A DNA stretch of 32,745 nt from an uncultured Bacteroidales bacterium (GTDB lineage: Bacteria; Bacteroidota; Bacteroidia; Bacteroidales; UBA932): NCBI GenBank assembly GCA_946185205.1, contig CAMHIP010000011.1, forward strand, positions 1 through 32,745. Direction: 5' to 3'. Below, piece by piece: positions 8,990 through 15,826 of this stretch. The notes below the pieces were generated by a model. The model was not told the origin of the DNA and ran no database searches. It was given only the letters and a program-made list of their open reading frames with translations. Position numbers and translations under genes: made by a program. Position 1 is the stretch's first letter. Every line of letters begins with the position of its first letter.

Positions 8990-9042
8990 ACCCCCGGTTT
9001 TAGAACTGGGGGTGGCGCTGTTTTCAGCACTTTTCGGCGCCA
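8990..9042 (+). repeat. 59-nt two-hairpin repeat, copy B (53 nt, lacks the first six bases)
   Basis: It starts ACCCCCGGTTTTAGAACT and ends TTTTCGGCGCCA. It matches the reverse complement of copy C at 48 of 53 positions by hand count. The last codons and the TGA of rdgB (minus strand, 9024-9041) lie inside it. It sits between two convergent genes and could serve as a bidirectional terminator. Confidence 0.85.
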
Positions 9043-9626
9043 GGCACCTTGCTCCGGAGCCATTCCGCCATGGCCCGGATGGCCTTGCCGCGGTGCGAGA
9101 CCGCATTTTTCTCCTCCTCGGAGACCTCGGCGAGGGTGCGGCCCGGATAGGCGTCGGGCAGGAAGACGGGATCATAGCCGAAGCCGCCGGTCCCGTGCCG
9201 CTCGCGGGCGATGCTGCCTTCGCAGCTGCCCTCGAAGAAGTGCGGCTGCCCGTCGGCGAGGATCAGCGTGACGACGGTGCGGAACCGCGCCCGCCGGTCA
9301 TCGAGCCTGATAAGCTCCGCGAGGAGCTTATCCATGTTCGCCTCGGAATCGTGCCCCGGACCGGCATAGCGGGCGGAGTAGATGCCGGGCGCGCCGCCCA
9401 GCGCGTCCACCTCCAGGCCGGTGTCGTCGGCAAAGCACGGAAGTCCCGTCCGGTCAAAGAGATACTGCGCCTTCTGCAGGGAATTCTCCTGCAGGGTGGC
9501 GCCCGTCTCCGGGATGTCTTCGGTGATGCCCAGGTCGAGGGGCGAAACGACTTCGAAGCCCGGGCCCAGCACTTCCGCGGCCTCGCGGAGCTTGCCTCGG
9601 TTGGCGGTGGCAAAAATGATTCTCAT
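9024..9626 (-). CDS. rdgB: XTP/dITP diphosphatase (non-canonical purine NTPase)
   Basis: 200-residue Ham1/RdgB enzyme that hydrolyses dITP, XTP and related deaminated purine nucleotides to monophosphates, keeping them out of nucleic acids. Motifs are FATANRGKLRE at the N-terminus (canonical T-x-N-x-x-K), the metal/general-base region FADDTGLEVDALGG, GGFGYDPVF and SHRGKA near the C-terminus. The length is normal. The C-terminal tail (PGAEKC) and stop codon are encoded by the 59-nt repeat. The ATG lies 8 bases after a TAACTTTG -7 box. It is divergent from the polyprenyl synthase gene. Confidence 0.95.
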   Translation of the reverse strand: MRIIFATANRGKLREAAEVLGPGFEVVSPLDLGITEDIPETGATLQENSLQKAQYLFDRTGLPCFADDTGLEVDALGGAPGIYSARYAGPGHDSEANMDKLLAELIRLDDRRARFRTVVTLILADGQPHFFEGSCEGSIARERHGTGGFGYDPVFLPDAYPGRTLAEVSEEEKNAVSHRGKAIRAMAEWLRSKVPGAEKC

Positions 9627-9634
9627 GATGGCTG

Positions 9635-9642
9635 CAAAGTTA
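9635..9642 (-). promoter_or_regulatory. -7 box for rdgB
   Basis: The minus strand reads TAACTTTG, a perfect TAnnTTTG, 8 bases before the rdgB ATG. The predicted leader is very short. Confidence 0.6.
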
Positions 9643-9655
9643 GCACGATTATTCT

Positions 9656-9663
9656 TATCTTTG
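9656..9663 (+). promoter_or_regulatory. -7 box for the polyprenyl synthase operon
   Basis: TATCTTTG, a perfect TAnnTTTG, 7 bases before the ATG at 9671. The divergent rdgB box lies 13 bp away, so the two polymerase footprints must overlap. Confidence 0.65.
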
Positions 9664-9670
9664 TCTGACT

Positions 9671-10651
9671 ATGCTGAAAGAAACTGAAATCGACGCGCTC
9701 ATCGTCCGGATGTTCGATGAGATCCGGTTCACCCGGGAGCCTGCAGGACTCTACGACCCCCTGCGATACATGATCCAGATCGGCGGCAAGCGCATCCGCC
9801 CGCGCCTGTGCCTGACCGCGTATTCCTTCTTCTCGGAGCGCTTCGACGAGGGGATCCTGTCTCCCGCCACGGCGCTGGAGATCTTCCATTCCTTCACCCT
9901 GATGCACGACGACATCATGGACCGCTCGCCCCTGCGCCGCGGGGTGCCGACCGTCTGGAAGAAGTGGAACGAAGACACCGCCATCCTGTCCGGCGACGTG
10001 ATGCTGATCGACGCCTACCAGCGCATCTGCAAGGCGCCGCAAGCCGTCCTGGACCGGGTGCTGGAGCTGTTTTCCCGGACGGCGGCCCAGGTCTGCGACG
10101 GACAGCAGTATGACATGGACTTCGAGTCCGAGACCGAGGTGCCGATGGCGGGCTACAACAAGATGATCGGGCTCAAGACCGCCGTCCTGCTGGCCTGCTC
10201 GGCCGCGATGGGCGCCATCATCGGCGGTGCCTCCCGGACGGAGAGCGACGCCTTCTACAACTATGGCTATCAGCTCGGCATGGCTTTCCAGGTGGCCGAC
10301 GACTACCTCGACGCCTTCGGCGACGAGAAGGTCTTCGGCAAGCCCATCGGCGGCGACATCGTCAACGGCAAGAAGAGCTGGCTGACCGTACGCACCCTGG
10401 AGAAGACGCCCGACAAGGCCGCTTTCCTGGCGGCTTTCGCCCTGCCCGCGGACACGCCGGAGCAGAAGGCGGCCAAAATCGCCGCCGTCAAGGAGATCTA
10501 CCTTGCCTGCGGGGTGGATGCCGACGCCAAGGCCGAGATCGTCCGCTTCACCGACCGGGCGCTGGAGGCCGTCTCCGGCATCGGTTTCGGCCCGCTCAAG
10601 ACGGAAGTCCTGCGCCGCTTCGCGGAGAAGCTGGTCGGCAGGGCCAAATAG
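9671..10651 (+). CDS. Polyprenyl diphosphate synthase (trans-isoprenyl transferase)
   Basis: 326 residues, cytosolic. It condenses isopentenyl diphosphate with allylic diphosphates. Signatures are GGKRIRP (38-44), the first Asp-rich motif DDIMD (80-84) with the downstream RRG, and the second Asp-rich motif DDYLD (210-214). This is the FPP/GGPP/octaprenyl synthase family. Phe75 five residues before the first Asp motif suggests a shorter product such as FPP, but chain length cannot be fixed from this alone. It is first in a + strand operon with rsgA (6 bp gap) and a MATE transporter. Confidence 0.9.
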   Translation: MLKETEIDALIVRMFDEIRFTREPAGLYDPLRYMIQIGGKRIRPRLCLTAYSFFSERFDEGILSPATALEIFHSFTLMHDDIMDRSPLRRGVPTVWKKWNEDTAILSGDVMLIDAYQRICKAPQAVLDRVLELFSRTAAQVCDGQQYDMDFESETEVPMAGYNKMIGLKTAVLLACSAAMGAIIGGASRTESDAFYNYGYQLGMAFQVADDYLDAFGDEKVFGKPIGGDIVNGKKSWLTVRTLEKTPDKAAFLAAFALPADTPEQKAAKIAAVKEIYLACGVDADAKAEIVRFTDRALEAVSGIGFGPLKTEVLRRFAEKLVGRAK

Positions 10652-10657
10652 CGCCGG

Positions 10658-11596
10658 ATGGAAGGGATCGCGACAGTCGTCAAGAACGCGGGAAGCCACT
10701 ACCTGCTGAGCGCGCTGCCTGCCTGGGAGCTGTTCCCGGCGGTGCTGCGCGGCCGGGTGCGGCTGGAGCGCAGCGGCGCCACCAATCCGGTGGCCGTGGG
10801 CGACCGCGTCCGCTACGAGCTGGAAGGTGCGGCCTCCGAAGAGCACCCCGCGCTCATCAAGGAGGTCCTGCCCCGGGACAACTACCTCATCCGCCGTTCC
10901 ACCAACCTGTCGCGCCAGTCCCACGTGATTGCGGCCAACCTCGACCAGGCCGTCATCGTGGTGAGCCTCCTGTTTCCGGAGATCAAGCTCCCTTTCCTGG
11001 ACCGGATCCTCGTGACCTGCGAAGTCTATAAGGTCCCCGTACTGATCGTTCTCAACAAGGTGGACCTCTACCGGGAGGAGGCGCCGGAGCTGTTGGATGC
11101 CTTCCTGCACATCTACGAAGGCGCCGGATACACCGTCCTTCAGACTTCCGCCCGCACGGGCGAAGGGATCGGCGCGCTGCGGGAACGCTGCCGGGACCGG
11201 ATCAACCTCTTCTCCGGCGAGTCCGGCGTGGGCAAGTCCAGCGTCATCAAGGCCCTGGACCCGACCCTCGACCCCAAGATCGGACAGATCTCCGCAGCCC
11301 ATCTGCAGGGCAAGCATACGACCTCCCTCTACGAGATGTACCGGCTCGGCTCCGGCGGCTTCGTGATCGACACCCCGGGCCTGCGCGGCTTCGGCCTCGT
11401 GGATCTGGAGAAGGAGGAAATCTCCAAGTATTTCCCGGAGATGCTCGCCGTCATGGATGACTGCCGCTTCGTGCCCTGCACGCATACGCACGAGCCCGGC
11501 TGCGCCGTCAAGGCGGCGCTGGAGGACGGCCGGATCAGCGCCGAGCGCTACAATTCCTACCTCGGCATGCTCGAGGAGGACAGCAAATTCCGATGA
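10658..11596 (+). CDS. rsgA: Small-ribosomal-subunit biogenesis GTPase RsgA
   Basis: 312 residues. This circularly permuted GTPase acts late in 30S maturation. The permuted order is visible: G4 NKVD (133-136) and the G5-like TSA come before G1 GESGVGKSS (187-195), followed by G3 DTPG (238-241). An N-terminal OB-fold region (residues ~1-75, with VAVGDRV) precedes the G domain. The C-terminal zinc knuckle has Cys269, Cys274, His276 and/or His278 and Cys282. Length and order are typical. Its TGA overlaps the ATG of the MATE gene (ATGA). Confidence 0.96.
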   Translation: MEGIATVVKNAGSHYLLSALPAWELFPAVLRGRVRLERSGATNPVAVGDRVRYELEGAASEEHPALIKEVLPRDNYLIRRSTNLSRQSHVIAANLDQAVIVVSLLFPEIKLPFLDRILVTCEVYKVPVLIVLNKVDLYREEAPELLDAFLHIYEGAGYTVLQTSARTGEGIGALRERCRDRINLFSGESGVGKSSVIKALDPTLDPKIGQISAAHLQGKHTTSLYEMYRLGSGGFVIDTPGLRGFGLVDLEKEEISKYFPEMLAVMDDCRFVPCTHTHEPGCAVKAALEDGRISAERYNSYLGMLEEDSKFR

Positions 11597-12942
11597 ACCG
11601 AGGCCTCAACCGCGAGATCCTGCGGCTGGCCGTCCCGAGCATCCTCGCCGGGATCACCGTGCCCCTGGTGGGAATGGTGGATACCGCCGTGGCGGGGCAT
11701 TTGGGCGGCGACACGGCCGCGCAGATCGGCGCCATCTCCGTGGGCTCGATGGTGCTCTCGCTGCTCTACTGGTGCTTCGGTTTCCTGCGCACCGGCACGG
11801 GCGGCCTGACGGCGCAGGCCTATGGCCGGGAGGATCCGGCGGAGGCCGGGCGCATCTTCCTGCGCGGCATGGGACTCGCCCTGCTCGCCGCCATCGCCGC
11901 CCTGGCGCTCCAGTGGCCGTTTTTCAAGGGCGTGATGCTGCTGACCGACGCCACGCCGCAGGTCAAGGCGCTGGCGGAGCGTTATTTCTTCATCCGCATC
12001 TGGGCGGCGCCCGCCACCATGACGCTGATGGCCCTGCGGGGCTGGTTCGTGGGCATGCAGAATTCCGTGGATTCGATGTGGATGGACCTGATCGTCAACG
12101 GCGTCAATATCGGCGCGAGCATCCTGCTGGCCTTCGGGATCGGAGGCTGGCCGGGGCTGGGCTTCGCGGGCATCCCGCTCGGAACCGTCATCGCGCAGTA
12201 CTGCGGGCTGGCCTACGGACTCTGGGTCTGCAAGCATAAATACGGGCGGCGCGTTTTCGCGCGGCTGGACCGCCGGGACCTGGGCGCCCTGCTGCATGAC
12301 GGCTCGATGGGCCGCTTCTTCCGGATGAACCTCGACCTGCTGGGCCGCTCGTTCTTCTTCATCCTCATCTACATCGGCTTCACCATGATCAATGCCGGTT
12401 ACGGCGACCAGCTGCTCGCCGCCGGGTCGATCATGATGCAGCTGCTGATGTTCTTCAGCTATTTCACGGACGGCTTCGCCTATGCGGGGGAGGCGCTTTC
12501 CGGCCGTTTCATCGGGGCCCGGGACGGCGACATGCTCCGGCGGAGCGTGCGCTATGTATTCGGCTGGAGCATGGCCATCGCCGTGCTGTTCGTCGGGATC
12601 TACGCCGCCACGGGCGTGCCAGTGCTACGCCTGCTGACCTCGGACGAAAGCGTCGTGCAGACCGCTCGGCAGTTCCTCCCGTGGCTGCTGCTGATGCCGC
12701 CGCTGGGCTGCGCCGCCTTCACCTGGGACGGTATCTACCTGGGCGCCACCGCCTCCCGCGCCCTGCGCGACTCGATGGGCGGTGCCGCCGTCGCCTTCTT
12801 CGGCGTATGGTATCTCGGCCGCTGGCTGCTGCAGCCCGAAGGCCCGGCCGCCATCCATCTGCTGTTCGCCGCCTACTTCGCCCACCTGGCCTTCCGGACC
12901 CTCTGGCTCACGCTCCGCTACCGCCGGGACGTGCGGATCTGA
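11593..12942 (+). CDS. MATE family multidrug/efflux transporter
   Basis: 449-residue inner-membrane protein with about 12 hydrophobic helices. The N-terminus RLAVPSILAGITVPLVGMVDTAVAGHLG carries the MATE pattern (P-x-x-x-x-x, VD-x-x-x-x-G). The GMQNSVDSMW and NIGASILLAFG segments match the DinF-like MATE subgroup found in many Bacteroidota. It exports organic cations or drugs with Na+ or H+; the substrate is unknown. It overlaps rsgA by 4 bases, so translation is probably coupled. The third 59-nt repeat starts 24 bp after its stop. Confidence 0.92.
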   Translation: MNRGLNREILRLAVPSILAGITVPLVGMVDTAVAGHLGGDTAAQIGAISVGSMVLSLLYWCFGFLRTGTGGLTAQAYGREDPAEAGRIFLRGMGLALLAAIAALALQWPFFKGVMLLTDATPQVKALAERYFFIRIWAAPATMTLMALRGWFVGMQNSVDSMWMDLIVNGVNIGASILLAFGIGGWPGLGFAGIPLGTVIAQYCGLAYGLWVCKHKYGRRVFARLDRRDLGALLHDGSMGRFFRMNLDLLGRSFFFILIYIGFTMINAGYGDQLLAAGSIMMQLLMFFSYFTDGFAYAGEALSGRFIGARDGDMLRRSVRYVFGWSMAIAVLFVGIYAATGVPVLRLLTSDESVVQTARQFLPWLLLMPPLGCAAFTWDGIYLGATASRALRDSMGGAAVAFFGVWYLGRWLLQPEGPAAIHLLFAAYFAHLAFRTLWLTLRYRRDVRI

Positions 12943-12966
12943 GCTGTCGCCGGAAGCGCTGCACCC

Positions 12967-13025
12967 TGGCGCCGAAAAAGGCTGAAAACAGCGCCACCCC
13001 CGGATCGAAAACCGGGGGTGGCGCC
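12967..13025 (-). repeat. 59-nt two-hairpin intergenic repeat, copy C
   Basis: Inverted relative to copies A and B and full length. Strong stem between GCGCCACCCCCGG and CCGGGGGTGGCGC (12990-13025). It sits in the 109-bp gap between convergent genes (MATE and NCS2 permease), where it could act as a terminator in both directions. Confidence 0.85.
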
Positions 13026-13051
13026 GATTCCGGGCCTCAGCGGCCCTACTG

Positions 13052-14392
13052 TCAGATAAAGATATACCGCAGCACAAAGAGTACCGCCAGCACCCACATC
13101 GGGATGGAGATCTCCTTGAAACGGCCGGCGATGGCGTGCGTGGCCACATAGGCGATCACGCCGATCAGGATACCGTCGGAGATGCTGTACGCCACCGGCA
13201 TCAGGATGATGGTCAGGAAGGCCGGGATGCTCTTGCAGTAGTCGTCCCAGTGGATGCGCTTCACCGACGGCATCATCATCACGCCCACGATGATCAGCGC
13301 AGGGGCCGTCGCGGCGCTCGGGATGGCCAGGAAGATCGGCGAAAGGAACAGCGCCAGGGCGAAGCAGACGGCCGTGGAGAAGGCCGTGAGGCCCGTGCGG
13401 CCGCCGGCGCCGACACCCGCCGCGCTTTCGACATAGGTCGTGGTGGTGGAGGTGCCGAGGCAGGCGCCGCAGACCGTGGCGATGGAATCCGCCAAGAACA
13501 TCTGCTCCATGCCCTCGACCTCGTCCCGCTCGACCAGGCCGGCCGTCTGGTGGACGCCGATGATGGTCCCCATCGTGTCGAACATGTCGATGAACAGGAA
13601 GGTAAAGACGACCACCAGCATATCCCAGGAGAGGATGTTGTGGAATTCAAACTTGCAGAAGATCGGGGACACGCTGTCCGGCAGGGACACGAGCTTGATG
13701 GCCCCGGCGTCGCTCCGGACCAGCTGCGTGACGGCTTCGCCCGTGGCCGGATCCTTAATCACCAGGCCGAGCAGGGCCGAGACGATGATGCCGATGAGGA
13801 TGCCGCCGCGCACCTTGAGCATCACCAGGCCGGCCGTGATCATCAGGCCGATCATGCCGACCAGCGCCGGACCGTGGGTGATGTCGCCGAGGGTCACGAG
13901 CGTGGCGTCGGAGTTGACGATGATCCCGGCGTTCTGCATGCCGATGAAGGCGATGAAGAGGCCGATGCCGGCGCCGATGGCTTTCTTGAGCGTGCCCGGG
14001 ATGGCATCCAGCAGCCAGGTACGTACCTTGGTCACCGTCAGGATGATGAAGAGGATGCCTTCGAGCAGCACGGCCGTCAGGGCGAACTGCCAGGAGTAGC
14101 CCATCGTCAGGCAGACGGTATAGACGAAGAAGGCGTTGAGTCCCATGCCCGGAGCCAGCGCGAACGGCTTCTTGGCATATAAGGCCATCACCAGCGTGCC
14201 GATGATGGCCGCCAGGGCGGTGGCGGTGAACACGGCGCCGCCGGGCATGCCGTCCAGGGCGCTGAAGATGCTGGGATTGACGGCCAGGATGTAGGCCATC
14301 GTCAGGAACGTGGTGATGCCCGCCACGATCTCCGTGCGGACACGGTGCTGTTTGGCGTCGAAGCCAAATGCCTTGTGCAGGAAATCAGCCAT
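13052..14392 (-). CDS. NCS2 family purine base permease (AzgA/PbuG-like)
   Basis: 446-residue inner-membrane transporter with about 12-14 hydrophobic helices. The N-terminus (EIVAGITTFLTMAYILAVNP) and the blocks FALAPGMGLNAFF and GTSTTTTYVESAAGVGAGGRTG are characteristic of the AzgA/PbuG branch, which imports adenine, guanine and hypoxanthine with protons. It lies 11 bp after the DUF5020 gene and third in a unit with apt, which supports adenine or hypoxanthine/guanine as substrate. The length is normal. Confidence 0.93.
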   Translation of the reverse strand: MADFLHKAFGFDAKQHRVRTEIVAGITTFLTMAYILAVNPSIFSALDGMPGGAVFTATALAAIIGTLVMALYAKKPFALAPGMGLNAFFVYTVCLTMGYSWQFALTAVLLEGILFIILTVTKVRTWLLDAIPGTLKKAIGAGIGLFIAFIGMQNAGIIVNSDATLVTLGDITHGPALVGMIGLMITAGLVMLKVRGGILIGIIVSALLGLVIKDPATGEAVTQLVRSDAGAIKLVSLPDSVSPIFCKFEFHNILSWDMLVVVFTFLFIDMFDTMGTIIGVHQTAGLVERDEVEGMEQMFLADSIATVCGACLGTSTTTTYVESAAGVGAGGRTGLTAFSTAVCFALALFLSPIFLAIPSAATAPALIIVGVMMMPSVKRIHWDDYCKSIPAFLTIILMPVAYSISDGILIGVIAYVATHAIAGRFKEISIPMWVLAVLFVLRYIFI

Positions 14393-14403
14393 GGATCAAC
14401 GAT

Positions 14404-15153
14404 TTAGAAGACCCACTTGAGACCGGCGCAGGGACGGGCCCAGAAGCCCTTGGAGGTACCGAAGTCATAGGAAAGCTCCACCTCGCCGCCGATGTTGAGG
14501 TTCTCGCAGCCGAAATGCTGTCCGATGTTGTACCAGAGCTGCGGCTCGGAGATGAAGACGGTGTGGGACTCCATGGGCAGGATGGCGCCGTCGTGGTCGG
14601 CGAAGAGGAGGTGGTCCTCCCACCAGAAATCAGCGAAGCCGCTGAAACGCAGGCCCTTCACGCCGAAGAGGTCCTGCAGGCCCCACACGAAGGTGAGCTG
14701 CAGCGGCGCCTGCTGCGTGGTGTTCCAGATCTTCTTGTAGAGGACCTTGAAATTGAAGGTGTTCCTGAAGTCGGCGCTGTGCACGAAATAATCCACGCCC
14801 GTCAGGATGGCGTTCTTGATGGTGTAGCCGTTATAGACGCCGCCGTTGTACTCGACCTGCAGGCTGAGCGGAGCGATGGCGGTGTTCTGCCAGAAGTTCA
14901 GGCAGCGGGCGACCTCCAGATAGGTGCCGCTGGGCGCTTCGACCTTGCCGTTGGCATCTTTCGCATTGAAGTCATGGTCGATGAAGAAGAAGGTGTTGCC
15001 CCAGTTGTCGTTGTAGAACCCCTCGAGGGTGGTGGTGACATGCTGGCGGTCGGGGCCGAAATCGTAGAACACCTGGAGATTGGTCTGCGCCTTTGCTCCT
15101 TGAGCAAACAGCAGGGCGGCGGCAGAAACCGCCATCAAGAATACTTTTTTCAT
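14404..15153 (-). CDS. DUF5020 family Tsx-like outer-membrane channel
   Basis: 249 residues with a clear signal peptide (MKKVFLMAVSAAALLFAQGAKA). The mature part is a series of amphipathic, aromatic-rich strands (FFFIDHDF, YGFADFWW-type, LQVEYNGG) ending in GLKWVF with a C-terminal Phe, as expected for an outer-membrane beta-barrel. The pattern fits DUF5020, a Bacteroidota family related to nucleoside channel Tsx. It lies between apt (26 bp upstream) and the purine permease (11 bp downstream), so it is likely to pass purine bases or nucleosides across the outer membrane. The substrate is inferred from context. Confidence 0.78.
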   Translation of the reverse strand: MKKVFLMAVSAAALLFAQGAKAQTNLQVFYDFGPDRQHVTTTLEGFYNDNWGNTFFFIDHDFNAKDANGKVEAPSGTYLEVARCLNFWQNTAIAPLSLQVEYNGGVYNGYTIKNAILTGVDYFVHSADFRNTFNFKVLYKKIWNTTQQAPLQLTFVWGLQDLFGVKGLRFSGFADFWWEDHLLFADHDGAILPMESHTVFISEPQLWYNIGQHFGCENLNIGGEVELSYDFGTSKGFWARPCAGLKWVF

Positions 15154-15179
15154 CTTGTTTTATTATATGTTGAGAATGG

Positions 15180-15704
15180 TCACACCTTGATTACCGAAGA
15201 CACCTCGACGCCCTCGGGCAGCGCCGCACGGCCGTTCAGGTCTTCGATCTCGATGATGAAGTTGATGCAGACGGCCTTGGGGCCGAACTGGCTGACGAGC
15301 CGGGCCGCAGCCGCGACCGTACCGCCCGTGGCGAGCAGGTCGTCGTGGATCAGCACCACGTCGTCGGGGGAAATGGCGTCCTTGTGGATCTCGATCGTGT
15401 CCTCGCCATATTCCTTGTGGTAGGTCTCCCGGAGCGTGTCGGCGGGCAGCTTGCCCGGCTTGCGCGCCATCACGAAACCGGCTCCCAGGCGGACGGCCAG
15501 CGCCGGTCCCATCACGAAGCCGCGTGACTCCAGGCCCACGACCTTGGTGATGCCCTTGTCCTTATACAGCTCGTAGAGGATGTCTTCGAGTTCCTTCAGG
15601 CACTCGGCATTCTTGAACAAAGTGGAGACATCCCAGAAGAGGATGCCCTTGACGGGGAAGTCCGGAACGGTCCGGAGACTCGCTTTCAGTTTTTCTATGC
15701 TCAT
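15180..15704 (-). CDS. apt: Adenine phosphoribosyltransferase
   Basis: 174 residues from the ATG at 15704 (MSIEKLKASLRTVPDFP). The frame is open upstream to 15803, but that covers the promoter region and is not family-like. It converts adenine and PRPP to AMP. Features are the N-terminal PDFPVKGILFWD, GLESRGFVMGPALA and the PRPP-binding loop VVLIHDDLLATGGT. First gene of the apt / DUF5020 / NCS2 permease unit. A TATCTTCG box lies 21 bases before the start. Confidence 0.95.
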   Translation of the reverse strand: MSIEKLKASLRTVPDFPVKGILFWDVSTLFKNAECLKELEDILYELYKDKGITKVVGLESRGFVMGPALAVRLGAGFVMARKPGKLPADTLRETYHKEYGEDTIEIHKDAISPDDVVLIHDDLLATGGTVAAAARLVSQFGPKAVCINFIIEIEDLNGRAALPEGVEVSSVIKV

Positions 15705-15725
15705 GAGGATTGCACTAACAACACA

Positions 15726-15733
15726 CGAAGATA
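15726..15733 (-). promoter_or_regulatory. Probable -7 box for the apt purine unit
   Basis: The minus strand reads TATCTTCG, one base off TAnnTTTG, 21 bases before the apt ATG. No clear -33 TTTG, and no PurR-like or riboswitch-like structure was recognised in the short leader. Confidence 0.5.
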
Positions 15734-15810
15734 ACACTTTTCCGGGAGATTTCCTCGGGCGGGATGATGATTTTCCGCACGCCGGATGCGGTCCGTTCGG
15801 CAAGAATGCT

Positions 15811-15818
15811 TATCTTTG
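15811..15818 (+). promoter_or_regulatory. -7 box for rnr
   Basis: TATCTTTG, a perfect TAnnTTTG. It ends 2 bases before ATG 15821 and 8 before the in-frame ATG 15827, which favours 15827 as the usable start and a nearly leaderless mRNA. Confidence 0.6.
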
Positions 15819-15826
15819 TGATGATT

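Noticed and set aside
15705..15803. 33-residue N-terminal extension of apt
   Set aside because: It runs through the -7 box for apt and is unlike APT proteins, which begin at MSIEKLK.
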